Shown in pieces: positions 37,374-46,499 of a DNA stretch of 64,000 nt. The notes under the pieces were generated by a model. That model saw only the letters and a list, made by a program, of their open reading frames with translations. It ran no database searches and was not told the origin of the DNA. The stretch covers positions 62,001-126,000 of the forward strand of contig CAVYPD010000058.1 of the NCBI GenBank assembly GCA_963770275.1, in the 5' to 3' direction. This stretch comes from Roseiarcus sp963770275 (lineage in GTDB: Bacteria; Pseudomonadota; Alphaproteobacteria; Rhizobiales; Beijerinckiaceae). Within the stretch, counting starts at the first letter, position 1. Each line of letters starts with the position of its first letter. The position numbers were made by a program, and so were the translations under genes.

Positions 37374-38384
37374 CTACTTGGCGCTCATCGGGTCAGCGAT
37401 CTTGATCGAGCCGTCGACGATCTGATCCCGCAGCGCCTTCACCTTGGCGATGGCGTCGGGATAGTCGGCGATGAGGCACTTCGAGCCCTTCACGTCGGTA
37501 TCGAGCGCGGTCACCGACATGCCGCCCTCCTTGAGGCCGAGCGCGGCAATCGGCGGCTGGGAGCCGGCGACGATTCCCTTGACGGCGAGCTCGACGGATA
37601 CGTCCGTCTTCTTCTCCACATTGTCCATGACAGCGCCCGGCGCCTGCGGGCACTGGTTCACGTCGACGCCGAACGCGGCCACGCCCTGAGCGTCCTGCAT
37701 GGCCTTGAAGATGCCGCCGTTCGATCCGGCGCCGGCGGCGAGGATGCGGTCGGCGCCGTCGGCGACCATCGCCGCGCCGCGCTCCTGGCCGCGCGCCGGA
37801 TCGGAGAACGGGTTGTTGCCGCCGACCCAGAGCGTCGGCGATATCTTGACGTCGGGCTTGACGTGCTTCGCGCCCTCGATGAAGCCGTCCGTGTAGCGGT
37901 GCAGGAAGGGGATATCGAGCGCGCCGATCGCTCCGACCTTGCCGGTCTTGGTCGTCAACGCCGCCTCCGCCCCGGTCAGAAAGGCTGCTTCATATTCGCG
38001 AAACACCGAGCAATGGATGTTCGGCTTCAGCTTGTCGAAGGGACAGCTGTCGACCTGGAGGAACTGCACGTTCGGATAGGCGGACGCCACCTCGGGCAGC
38101 ATGTCGTTGAACTCGAAGCCGATAACAATGACCACCTTGGCGCCGGCCTTGGCGGCGGCCTCGAGGTTCTGCCGTTGCGTTGTCGGATCGGAGCTTTCAT
38201 AGGTCTTGGCGACGCCGCCAAGCGCCTCAGCCACGCGCTCGGTCCCGATCTTGCCGAGCTTGAGGAAGTCGTTGACGCCGATCGGATTGGGCGAGACGTA
38301 CACGAACAGCGGCTTCTCGTCGGCGAGGCTTGCGCTGGCGAAAAGAGCGGCGAAGGAAAGAGTGAGCGCTGCGATGCGTTTCAT
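37374..38384 (-). CDS. BMP-family nucleoside-binding periplasmic protein
   Basis: A 336-residue binding protein of the Bmp/PnrA family that captures nucleosides. Signal peptide MKRIAALTLSFAALFASASL is cleaved near SLA-DE. VVIVIGFEFNDMLPEVASAYPN, CSVFREYEAAFLTGAEAAL and HRYTDGFIEGAKHVKPDV are conserved BMP stretches; FGVDVNQCPQAPGAVMDNVEK follows. A small hairpin (gcccg / cgggc) straddles the stop codon at 37359-37374. The convergent nucleoside hydrolase supports nucleosides as ligands. Confidence 0.88.
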   Translation of the reverse strand: MKRIAALTLSFAALFASASLADEKPLFVYVSPNPIGVNDFLKLGKIGTERVAEALGGVAKTYESSDPTTQRQNLEAAAKAGAKVVIVIGFEFNDMLPEVASAYPNVQFLQVDSCPFDKLKPNIHCSVFREYEAAFLTGAEAALTTKTGKVGAIGALDIPFLHRYTDGFIEGAKHVKPDVKISPTLWVGGNNPFSDPARGQERGAAMVADGADRILAAGAGSNGGIFKAMQDAQGVAAFGVDVNQCPQAPGAVMDNVEKKTDVSVELAVKGIVAGSQPPIAALGLKEGGMSVTALDTDVKGSKCLIADYPDAIAKVKALRDQIVDGSIKIADPMSAK

Positions 38385-38511
38385 GGCTTTTCGTCCTGCT
38401 GGCGTTAAGGCTGAGAAAGCGGGACCGCGGGGTCATGTGCGGCCAGGAGGAACCGAGCGCGGCGCAAGCCTCTGGTCTGGTTTTCGGCTACGTCTACTTA
38501 TGAAGCCTCCG

Positions 38512-39306
38512 TCAATATGGCGTGTCACCACCGTCCGCGCTGACGGCTTGCCCCCGGATGATAATTGCGTCGTCGCTTATGAGGAAGGAGATCGTCCGCG
38601 CGACCTCGACCGGCTCGATGTGTCGGGCCAACTGCGAACTGACAAGCTGCGGAAAGACGTCGCCCGCAGCCTGTCCGGCGAGGTTGCCATAGGCGACCGC
38701 GACCTCGCGCAGCATGTCGGTCGCCACGCCCCCCGGGCAAACGCAATTGACGTTGATGTCATGCGGGGCGAGCGCCGCGGAGAGGACGCGGGTCATATTG
38801 ATGAGCGCCGCCTTGCTGGCGCTATAGGCCAAGGACTCCATATGCCCTTTTTTACCGGCCTCGGAAGCGACGCTGACGATCGCACCTCGCGCGCCGGACT
38901 CGATCATCGACCGCGCGACGAGCCTCGAGGTCTCGTAGGCGCCGAAGAGATTGATTCGGAAGATTCTCTCCCAGTCCATCCAGGCGGTTTCGAGGGGGTC
39001 AGCGTGTATGACGATCGCCGCACAATTCACCAGACCGTCGAGCGGACCGAGCCTCGCTTCGGCCGCGTTGATCGCGGCCGCGATCGACGTCGGCTCCGCC
39101 AAGTCCATGCGGACGGCGAACGCGTCCCCCCTGATTGCGGCCGCAGCCGCTTCGAGCGCGTCCGCGCGAATGTCGGCCAGCGCGACGCTGGCGCCTTCGG
39201 CGGCCAATAGCTCGGCGGTTGCGCGACCTACGCCGCCGGCGGCGCCGGTAATCAGGATGCGCCGTCCCACATGTCGGGTCGATCGGGGAACTTTGCGAAC
39301 CGGCAA
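38512..39306 (-). CDS. short-chain dehydrogenase/reductase
   Basis: A 264-residue classical SDR. The cofactor motif is ITGAAGGVGRATAELLA, with Asp in VALADIRADAL favouring NAD(H). LVNCAA replaces the usual NNAG. The catalytic Ser-Tyr-Lys set is SVASEAG...AYSASKAA, and VNCVCPGGVATDML follows. Start at 39306 is the longest plausible; a shorter N-terminus is possible. It lies 127 bases upstream of the BMP gene in the same direction, so it may be the first gene of that operon. Confidence 0.82.
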   Translation of the reverse strand: MPVRKVPRSTRHVGRRILITGAAGGVGRATAELLAAEGASVALADIRADALEAAAAAIRGDAFAVRMDLAEPTSIAAAINAAEARLGPLDGLVNCAAIVIHADPLETAWMDWERIFRINLFGAYETSRLVARSMIESGARGAIVSVASEAGKKGHMESLAYSASKAALINMTRVLSAALAPHDINVNCVCPGGVATDMLREVAVAYGNLAGQAAGDVFPQLVSSQLARHIEPVEVARTISFLISDDAIIIRGQAVSADGGDTPY

Positions 39307-39677
39307 TGGCGCGTGAGGTGGGCGGGTGAAGAACTGGCCGATGGAATTCCCCCAAAAGGCTTTCGAAAACGAAGCTAGACGACGCGCCCCTCGCGGCTCA
39401 AGAGCGCGTGACCCGCTCAGGTGTCACTTTGCCGGAACTTAAACCCCTTTCAACTGGGGTCTTTGGGCAAGAACCTCAACGCTCTTCTCGCGGTCGATTG
39501 GACTCGTTTGCCGCGCGGTCGGCAATGACCGCTATTTGCGCGAAGCCGAATGGCGGCCTCGCGGTCTTGATCGGCAATTCGCTCAAGCGTCAAGGCTGGA
39601 CAACGACAGACTGGTAGCGTCGAGAGTAGGGCGGAGTCCCTCTCCGCCACCGCCTAAGCTCTTGATATGATCAACAA
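39307..39677. other. 371-base gap with one hairpin (39630-39648), no gene recognised
   Basis: No frame gives a recognisable protein. A 7-bp GC stem ggcggag-tccct-ctccgcc lies 30 bases beyond the stop of the minus-strand amide operon and could act as its terminator, although no T run follows. Its right arm happens to repeat the last 13 bases of tRNA-Ser (tccctctccgcca). Confidence 0.5.
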
Positions 39678-40499
39678 TCATATCTGTTGCAGCACAGGTC
39701 GGAGATCGGCGGCTTCCCGCCGCGGGATAGGGACGGGAACAGCTCGCATCAACGCCTTCGTATAGTCTTGGGTCGGATTCTCGAACACCTGCCGCCGGGT
39801 TCCGTATTCCACGAACTCGCCGTCGCGCATGACCGCGACGTCGTGGCTCATGCGTTCGATCACCGCCATATCATGCGAGATGAAGAGATAGGCAAGCCCC
39901 ATCTCCTCCTGCAGTTCGAGAAGCAGATCCAGCACCTGGCCCCTGACCGATACGTCGAGCGCGGAGACGCTTTCGTCCGCTACGATGACGCGCGGTTCGA
40001 GCGCCAGCGCTCGCGCGATGCAGATGCGCTGGCGCTGCCCGCCGGAGAATTCGTGCGGATAGCGGCTTGCGTGATCGGGCGAGAGGTGGACGCGTTTCAA
40101 GAGCATCGCGACGCGCTCGCGCCGTTCGGCGGCTGTTCCAACGCCGTGGATCGTCAAGGGCTCGCCGATCGCGGCGCCGACAGACATGCGCGGATCGAGC
40201 GACGCATATGGATCCTGAAAGATCATCTGCGCTTTGCGGCGCACGGGTCTCATTTCCGCGGAAGACAGGCCCGCAATCGACACGCCATCAATGACGACCT
40301 CGCCCGCGAAGGGAATGAGGCCGAGCACGGCCTTTCCGGTTGTCGACTTGCCCGAGCCACTCTCGCCGACGAGACCGAGCGTGCGCCCCGAATGCAGTTC
40401 AAAGCTTACGCCTTTGACCGTCGGGGCGGACGCCTCGCCTCGGCCGAACCAGCGGGCTGCGCGCCCGTAGGTCACTCTGAGATCATGAACGAAAAGCAC
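39678..40499 (-). CDS. oligopeptide-type ABC transporter ATPase (DppF/OppF-like)
   Basis: A 273-residue ATPase. Walker A is GESGSGKSTTGKAVLGL, and MIFQDPYASLDPRMSVG, FSGGQRQRICIARAL, VIVADESVSALDVSV and ISHDMAVIERM are all characteristic of the DppF/OppF class. The GTG start at 40499 is inside the end of the preceding DppD-like gene. Last gene of the eight-gene amide operon. It should form a heterodimer with the product of 40472-41360. Confidence 0.9.
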   Translation of the reverse strand: MLFVHDLRVTYGRAARWFGRGEASAPTVKGVSFELHSGRTLGLVGESGSGKSTTGKAVLGLIPFAGEVVIDGVSIAGLSSAEMRPVRRKAQMIFQDPYASLDPRMSVGAAIGEPLTIHGVGTAAERRERVAMLLKRVHLSPDHASRYPHEFSGGQRQRICIARALALEPRVIVADESVSALDVSVRGQVLDLLLELQEEMGLAYLFISHDMAVIERMSHDVAVMRDGEFVEYGTRRQVFENPTQDYTKALMRAVPVPIPRREAADLRPVLQQI

Positions 40500-41360
40500 T
40501 GGGTCGCGAGACGATGCGATCGGCGGCGCGGAACGTCACGCGCGGCGGCCCGTCCGTTCCGGCGAAGGCGCCGAGGCACGGGCACGGCGTCGAGCAATTG
40601 GCGCGTATAGGCTTCGCGCGGGCGCCCGAAAATGTCGCGCGTCGCGCCCTGCTCCACAACACGCCCCGACCTCATAACCGCGACGCGGTCGGCCATTTCT
40701 GCGACGACACCCATATCGTGAGTGATCAGCAGGATAGCCGCGCCGAAATCGGCCCGCAGTTCCCGCATCAGCTTGAGGATCTGAGCCTGGACGGTGACAT
40801 CGAGCGCCGTGGTCGGCTCGTCGGCGATCAGCACCTTTGGCCGGCACGACAACGCCATCGCGATCATAACGCGCTGCCTCATGCCGCCCGACAGCTCGTG
40901 TGGGTACTGGCCCATGCGCCGTCCTAGGCTCGGTCATGTGCACGGCCTCAAGCATGGCGAGAGCGCGGGCCTCCGCCCCTCTCGAGCCGACTTCGCCGTG
41001 CGTGCGAATGGCTTCCGTAAGCTGAGCGCCAACCTTCATGACAGGATTGAGCGACGTCATCGGCTCCTGGAAGATCATCGCGATCTCCCCTCCGCGCACG
41101 CGCCGCATAGCCCGTTCGCTCAGAGTCGTCAGCTCGCGTTCAGCGAGACGAATCGAGCCGGACCGCGGCTTCAGCGACAGCGAGAGCAAGCGCATGATGG
41201 AAAGGGCCGTCAGCGACTTGCCCGAGCCCGATTCCCCCGCAAGGCATAAGGTCTCGCCGGGATGCAGCGTGAAGCTCACGTCTTCAAGAACCGGACGCAA
41301 CCCTTCAGGCGTCCGCGCATCGACCGAGAGATCCCGAACGGCGAGAATCGGCTCCGTCAT
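40472..41360 (-). CDS. oligopeptide-type ABC transporter ATPase (DppD/OppD-like), frameshifted
   Basis: About 290 residues. The N-terminal part has LEDVSFTLHPGETLCLAGES-GSGKS (Walker A) and EIAMIFQEPMTSLNPVMKVG. One extra base near 40925 separates MLEAVHM from RMGQYPHELSGGMRQR, followed by VLIADEPTTALDVTVQ and ITHDMGVVAEMADRVAVM. The exact end is uncertain: beyond AVPVPRRLRR one frame continues to 40472, while a neighbouring frame gives a more protein-like tail (GAFAGTDGPPRVTF) ending near 40485. Starts one base after the formamidase stop region. Confidence 0.83.
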
Positions 41361-42305
41361 CTAGGTGAAGACGATCCGCGGAAAGTAGAAGGACACGATC
41401 CAGTTCGGCTGATCCACGACCTCGCTGATCCGCAAATCTCCACAGACGGAGAGAAGCAGATAGGCGTCGATGGGATTAAGACCATGCTCGGCCGCGAGCA
41501 GATCAATCATACGCGAGACGGCTTCCCGCGTGGCCGTCATCAGATCCGGCCCGAGGCCGGTCGTCGCCTCGTAACCCGCGCCGTCGAGATGCCGCGTAAC
41601 GGGACCAGGAGTCGAAAAGCGCGGACTCTTCAGATTGGCGCTCTTGACCAGATCCAGCGTCAGTTCAACGTCCATCTGGCTTTCGATGGCGGTTCCGCAC
41701 ACCTCTCCGTCGCCCTGGGCCGCGTGCGTGTCTCCGATCGAGAACAGACCGCCTTCGACCTCCACAGGGAGATAGAGCGTCGTCCCCTCTGCGAGATCGC
41801 GGATGTCCAAATTGCCGCCAACCGCGCGCGGCGGCACCACGGAATGCTGGCCAGGTTCAGCGGGCGCAAGGCCGACCTCGCCCGCGAACGCCTTAAGGGG
41901 CACTTTTCCCTTTGGACCGTAGAGCGCCGGCGCCATCGTTGAAGGGTCGTAAGTCCAAAGGTGGAGCGCGGGATCGGGAAACTGATCGGCCAAGAGGCCG
42001 AAGCCTGGAATGTTTGCCGTCCACCCGAAACCTGAGGGGATGAACTTTCGGAAGGTGATCTTGAGCGCATCGCCCGGTTGGGCACCCTCCACGTAGACGG
42101 GTCCACTGACCGGGTTGACGCGGCTGAAATCGAGCGTCGCGACGTCGGCGGAAGTCGAGCCCTTTTTGAAGTGCCCGTCGCCCGCGTCCAGGCACTCGAA
42201 GTGGATTGTTTCGCCGGGCTTGCACCTCAGCGCCGGCGCGAAGTCGCGGCTCCAGGCGAAGTTATGATTCTTACGGTGGATCGTATGGTTGCAGGCGACG
42301 CACAT
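41361..42305 (-). CDS. acetamidase/formamidase family amidohydrolase
   Basis: A 314-residue cytosolic amidase of the FmdA/AmdA family, hydrolysing small amides such as formamide or acetamide to the acid and ammonia. Conserved elements are NPVSGPVYVEGAQPGD, GEVGLAPAEPGQHSVVPPRA, GGNLDIRDLAEGTTLYLPV and SIGDTHAAQGDGEVCGTAIE, the family core with metal-binding Asp and His. ATG 42305 follows aagga. It is embedded among the transporter genes and under AmiC/AmiR, giving a coherent import-and-hydrolyse system for amides. Exact substrate cannot be read from sequence. Confidence 0.9.
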   Translation of the reverse strand: MCVACNHTIHRKNHNFAWSRDFAPALRCKPGETIHFECLDAGDGHFKKGSTSADVATLDFSRVNPVSGPVYVEGAQPGDALKITFRKFIPSGFGWTANIPGFGLLADQFPDPALHLWTYDPSTMAPALYGPKGKVPLKAFAGEVGLAPAEPGQHSVVPPRAVGGNLDIRDLAEGTTLYLPVEVEGGLFSIGDTHAAQGDGEVCGTAIESQMDVELTLDLVKSANLKSPRFSTPGPVTRHLDGAGYEATTGLGPDLMTATREAVSRMIDLLAAEHGLNPIDAYLLLSVCGDLRISEVVDQPNWIVSFYFPRIVFT

Positions 42306-42452
42306 AGGAGGTCCTTCGAGGAGTGTCGCAAAGAGTCGCTGCCGCGTCTCTCAAGGAAACGGCAGCAAAGCGTTACATCAAGTCACACGCGGCCAGACGA
42401 AGAATGTTGCCGGATATTTTCTTGTCGTACGCGTTCCTAAGCTCGAAACACG

Positions 42453-42503
42453 GCGGCCTCGTCCCCGGCAGCGCAGGATCGCCCGCGCCGAGGACGAGGC
42501 CGC
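42453..42503 (-). terminator. intercistronic 12-bp stem-loop after the amide-operon binding protein gene
   Basis: A perfect 12-bp inverted repeat (gcggcctcgtcc / ggacgaggccgc) with a 27-base loop begins five bases after the binding-protein stop and about 150 bases before the amidase start. On the transcribed strand it is followed by gtgttt. It is the strongest hairpin of the window and should attenuate transcription or protect the upstream message. Confidence 0.7.
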
Positions 42504-42508
42504 ACGGA

Positions 42509-44131
42509 TCACTTCTTAATGTAGATGGCTTCGTAGTCGATGACGCGCGTCGGGTCGATATAGACCTCATCTGCGCCGCCCATCCGCTTCGACTTGGCGA
42601 CGACGCGCCGTTCGTTGAACACGGGCGCCCAAGGCGCTTGTTGCGTCTGGATGTCGGTGAAGATCTGCGACCACACCTTGAACCGTTCATCCTTCTCCTC
42701 GGGCTTCGACATGGCGTCGGCCTTGGTCGCGCGATCCTCGAAGCTCTTGTCGCAGAACCATGACCAGTTCCATCCGCCCGCGATCGCGCCGCCGCAACCA
42801 AGAATTGGCCCGTAGAAGTCGGATGGATCCGGGAAGTCGGCGATCCACCCCATTCCGCCAGACCATGTCAGCGCAGCCTGATCCTTGTTGCCGCCCGCGG
42901 CGATGACCTCCGGCTGCGCGAGCGCCTTGATCTCCGCCTTGATGCCGATGGCGGCGAGATCCTGCTGAATCGCCTGAGCGATGCGCGGATTGGGGTCCGT
43001 GTTCATCGCGTAGAGCGTCGTTTCGAAGCCATCCTTGAGGCCTGCCTCGTCCATGAGCTTCTTCGCGCCGTCGACGTCGTAAGGATAACCCTTGTAGGCC
43101 TTGTCGTAGCCCGGCATCAGCGGCGGCAGCACTTGGCTGGCGGGTGTGGCGCGGCCGTTGATGATGCGCACGATGCGATCCTTGTTGATCGCCATGTTGA
43201 TGGCCTTGCGGACGCGCACGTCGTCCATCGGCTTCTTGGTGGCGTTGATCGTGATGTAGCTGGTTTCGAACTGCTCCCGGTCGACGATCAGGTCTTTGCC
43301 GTCAGGTGAGTTCTTGATCTCGAGATATTTGGCCGGCGGAATGCCGTCGCCGGCGATGTCGACCTCGCCCTTCTGCAGTCTCAAGATCGCGACGAGCGGC
43401 TCCTGGCCGATTTCGACTTTGAATCCATCGAGATTCGGGCGCTCACGGAAATAGTCGGAATTGCGCGAGAAGACGAGGCGCTGGCCGGGAACCCATTCGT
43501 CAAGCTTGAACGCGCCCGAACCGATCGGCTTCTTGCCAAAGTCTGCGCCCGCCGCCTCAACGGCTTCCTTCGGCACCGCGGACGCGAAATTGAGAGCGAG
43601 CACATTGAGGAAGGTCGCGTCAGGCTGGCTCAGCGTGAACTTGATCGTGGACTCGTCAGGCGTCTCGATGCCCGTGATGGTCGTGGCCGAACCGTCCGCC
43701 ATCTTGTCCTGGCCGACTATGGAATGGAAAAAGCCGCCGGCGGGTCCCTGAGTTTTCGGATTTACCGAGCGCTCAATCGAGTATTTGACATCTGCCGCCG
43801 TGACCTTTCGGCCATTGGTGAACTTGGCGTTGGGGTTGAGCTTGAAGGTGTAGACCATCCCATCAGGCGATATGGTCCAACTGTCGGCGAGCGAAGGAAC
43901 GATTTCTGTCGTGCCAAACTTGTAGTCGACAAGCCGCGAGAACAAGCCGTTGATCATCGACCAGTTCTGCCAGTCATAGCCAATGGCGGGGTCGAGCGTC
44001 GCCATGTCGTCCTTATAGGTGACGACAATTGTCCCACCTTGATTGGGCGCGTCGGCGGCATTGGCAAAGTTCGCAAGGCCCGAACTGAGCACCAGCGCCA
44101 TCGCGGCGCTCTTCAGCAATTTCCTATTCAT
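42509..44131 (-). CDS. oligopeptide-type ABC transporter substrate-binding protein
   Basis: A 540-residue family-5 extracellular binding protein. Signal peptide MNRKLLKSAAMALVLSSGLA is cleaved near NAA-DA. Conserved stretches are DDMATLDPAIGYDWQNW, LADSWTISPDGMVYTFKLN, GSGAFKLDEWVPGQRLVFSRN, VRKAINMAINKDRIV and GYDKAYKGYPYDVDGAKKLM. ATG 44131 has gggagaga upstream; a longer in-frame start lacks a signal peptide. Despite the oligopeptide-type fold, the neighbouring amidase and amide sensor point to an amide-containing ligand. Confidence 0.9.
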   Translation of the reverse strand: MNRKLLKSAAMALVLSSGLANFANAADAPNQGGTIVVTYKDDMATLDPAIGYDWQNWSMINGLFSRLVDYKFGTTEIVPSLADSWTISPDGMVYTFKLNPNAKFTNGRKVTAADVKYSIERSVNPKTQGPAGGFFHSIVGQDKMADGSATTITGIETPDESTIKFTLSQPDATFLNVLALNFASAVPKEAVEAAGADFGKKPIGSGAFKLDEWVPGQRLVFSRNSDYFRERPNLDGFKVEIGQEPLVAILRLQKGEVDIAGDGIPPAKYLEIKNSPDGKDLIVDREQFETSYITINATKKPMDDVRVRKAINMAINKDRIVRIINGRATPASQVLPPLMPGYDKAYKGYPYDVDGAKKLMDEAGLKDGFETTLYAMNTDPNPRIAQAIQQDLAAIGIKAEIKALAQPEVIAAGGNKDQAALTWSGGMGWIADFPDPSDFYGPILGCGGAIAGGWNWSWFCDKSFEDRATKADAMSKPEEKDERFKVWSQIFTDIQTQQAPWAPVFNERRVVAKSKRMGGADEVYIDPTRVIDYEAIYIKK

Positions 44132-44153
44132 GATCTCTCCCTCTTGTTTGAAC

Positions 44154-45075
44154 TCAGTGGACGCGGATTCTCGGATCAAGCAGCGGCGCTACGAGGTCGG
44201 CGAGCAGATTGCCGAGCACGATCGCGAGCGAGGAAACGAGCGTCACGCCCATGATGATTGGAACGTCCGCCTGCTGGATTCCCTGCCAGGCAAGTTGGCC
44301 GATGCCGGGCCACCCATAGACGGCCTCGACCACGACGACGCCGCCCATGAACTGGCCAATGTCGATCCCGATCATCGCGACGATAGGCAGAAGCGCGTTA
44401 GGCAGAGCGTGTCTGAGAACGACGCGCGAGCCACTCAAGCCCTTGGCGCGAGCGGTGCGGACGTAGTCCTGATTGAGGACGTCGATCATCGCCGAGCGCA
44501 CCATTCGCGCGTACCACCCAGCCCCCAGGAGACCGAGGGTCAGCGCCGGCAGAACGACATGCGCAGGCGTCCCGAAGCCGCTCATCGGAAACCAGCCTAG
44601 ACGAGCGGCGAACACATAGAGGAGCAGCAGCGCAACCACGAATTGCGGTGACGACACGCCGACGAAAGCGAACATCATCACGATGCGATCGACGAAACCG
44701 TTGCGCCGCAAAGCCGCGATAACGCCGAGCGTGAGCCCTAGCGTGACCTCAACGAGAATGCCGCAGGCCATCAGCACCAGCGTCGCGGGAATGCGCGCCA
44801 GGATGAGCGTAGTGACTTGGCTGCGCTGGATATAGGATCGTCCAAGGTCGCCTTCGCACGAGGCCCGTCAGATAGCGCCAGAACTGCAAAGGCAGAGGCA
44901 GATCGAGGCCAAGCTGATGGCGAACGTTGGCGATCATTTGCGCGTTGGCGCTGCGGCCGGCGACAAGCGCCGCCGGATCGGCGGGCAGATAGTGCAAGAG
45001 CAGAAAAGTGATGATTGCGACGCCAAGCAGAACGGCGACCGCCTGCATGACCCGTCGAGCCAGCAGCGCCGCCAT
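44154..45075 (-). CDS. oligopeptide-type ABC transporter permease (DppB-like), frameshifted
   Basis: About 306 residues and six helices. The N-terminal segment reads MAALLARRVMQAVAVLLGVA and then FLLLHYLPADPAALVAG, the usual DppB start. One extra base near 44860 shifts the frame after FWRYLTGLVR; homology resumes with LMACGILVEVTLGL. The EAA region is DYVRTARAKGLSGSRVVLRHALPNALLP and VEAVYGWPGIGQLAW follows. Start shares one base with the stop of the DppC-like gene upstream. Confidence 0.86.
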
Positions 45076-45926
45076 CAGCCGCGCCCCCGTTGGGTCGGGT
45101 CAAGCAGGTCACGCAGCGCGTCGCCGACAAGATTGAAGGAAAGCGCCGTCGCGAGAATGATCGCGCCGGGAATGAACACGAGCCACGGGGCGGCCTGAAA
45201 GTAGCTCTGGCTCTCGTAGATGATGTTGCCCCAGGAGGGCTGCGGCGGCTGCACGCCGACGCCGAGGAAGGAGAGCGTCGCCTCCAGCAGCACCGTCGTC
45301 GCGACGCCAAGCGTTCCCCACACGATCGCGCTCGGCAAAAGATGCGGGGCGATGTGGCGAACAAGGATGCGCATATGCCCGGCGCCAAGCGAGCGCTCGG
45401 CCAGAATGAAGTCCCGCTCCACGAGCCCGCGCGTCTCGGTATAGATGATGCGCGCCACCTGCACCCAATTGACGAGCGCGATCACGAGCGCGACGATCCA
45501 CAGGCTGGGTCTCAACAGCGCGGCTAGAACGATCGCGAGCAGAAGCGCCGGGAAGGCCATCATCAGATCGGTGAAGCGCATCAGCGCATTCCCGACAAAC
45601 CCGCTCACATAGCCCGCCACGACGCCGACGATCATTCCGATCATCACCGCGACGCCGTTTGCGACCAGTCCGATGACAAGCGAGGTGCGCGCGCCGTAGA
45701 GGAGGCGCGAAAGGAGATCGCGGCCGAGCGTGTCCGTGCCAAGCCAATATTTCGATCCCGGCGGCAATGGCGCGCCCTCCAACGACAGGCCGTCGAACGG
45801 TTGGGCGTCGGGTGAGAAAGGCGCGAGCCACGGCGCCGCAATGGCGGCGAAGACGACGGCTGCGATCAGGAGCACCGCCACACAGGTCGCAGGCTGGCGG
45901 GCGATCTCTGCGAGCGCTCGCTTCAT
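45075..45926 (-). CDS. oligopeptide-type ABC transporter permease (DppC-like)
   Basis: A 283-residue permease. WLGTDTLGRDLLSRLLYGARTSL is diagnostic of DppC/OppC subunits. The EAA loop is ILAERSLGAGHMRILVRHIAPHLLP, and TLSFLGVGVQPPQPSWGNII is the conserved C-terminal motif. It starts 46 bases after the ANTAR regulator and overlaps the DppB-like gene. No disruption visible. Confidence 0.92.
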   Translation of the reverse strand: MKRALAEIARQPATCVAVLLIAAVVFAAIAAPWLAPFSPDAQPFDGLSLEGAPLPPGSKYWLGTDTLGRDLLSRLLYGARTSLVIGLVANGVAVMIGMIVGVVAGYVSGFVGNALMRFTDLMMAFPALLLAIVLAALLRPSLWIVALVIALVNWVQVARIIYTETRGLVERDFILAERSLGAGHMRILVRHIAPHLLPSAIVWGTLGVATTVLLEATLSFLGVGVQPPQPSWGNIIYESQSYFQAAPWLVFIPGAIILATALSFNLVGDALRDLLDPTQRGRG

Positions 45927-45971
45927 CCCGCTTGTTTCCGCGGGCTTGCGAGAATGGACGCCGCGGTTTGC

Positions 45972-46499
45972 TCAAGGGTCAGCGCGCGTCTGCATCGCCT
46001 CGCGGCGCAGCCGGCCGTAGGCCTCGTTCTCGTCGCAACCCTCCGCGATCATTAAGGTCCGCACGGCGGCGTGCACAAGCGGCCGCAGGCGCACGCGCTC
46101 TTCGAGCCTCGCGATGCGTTCGTTGAGTTGTCGGGCCTCCGCATGCCGGCGAGTCGCCATCACCAACGCCGGATAGACAGCGGAAGCGGTGACGGGTTTG
46201 GCGATGAGCGCATCAGCGCCTTGATCAAGCGCCCAAGCAATGCGCCCAGGCGCCTCGGAGGCAAGCAACGCGACGAGCGGCGCCGGTTTTTCGGCAGGCG
46301 TCCACGGCAGGAGCCCGTCCCATCCCTCGTCGGCGTCAACAAGAACGATGTCGACGTCCTCAACCGCGCGCAACGGGCGCCAGCGCGCTTCGACTCGAAG
46401 TCCAAGCAGCGCGCACTGACGAACGAGACGATCGGTAGTCTCGCTGGGGCGATGCAGGATCATGGCTCTCTGGCCAAGGAAGCTGAGGGTCTCTTTCAT
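45972..46499 (-). CDS. amiR: AmiR-like ANTAR-domain antitermination regulator
   Basis: A 175-residue cytosolic RNA-binding regulator. Residues 1-120 form a pseudo-receiver domain (VDIVLVDADEGWDGLLPW, LIAKPVTASAVYPAL). A coiled coil leads into the ANTAR domain (ARLEERVRLRPLVHAAVRTL, then DENEAYGRLRREAM), which binds paired hairpins in nascent RNA and prevents termination. In Pseudomonas AmiR is held inactive by AmiC until an amide binds. The gene overlaps amiC by four bases, as expected for partners made in equal amounts. Likely target is the operon leader near 47.7 kb. Confidence 0.88.
   Translation of the reverse strand: MKETLSFLGQRAMILHRPSETTDRLVRQCALLGLRVEARWRPLRAVEDVDIVLVDADEGWDGLLPWTPAEKPAPLVALLASEAPGRIAWALDQGADALIAKPVTASAVYPALVMATRRHAEARQLNERIARLEERVRLRPLVHAAVRTLMIAEGCDENEAYGRLRREAMQTRADP

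Noticed and set aside
39630..39649. A 13-base repeat of the tRNA-Ser 3' end (tccctctccgcca) as an attachment site defining a 29.5-kb island from 10.15 to 39.65 kb.
   Set aside because: The second copy is the arm of a local hairpin next to an operon end, the match does not extend into the T loop, and no integrase lies between.
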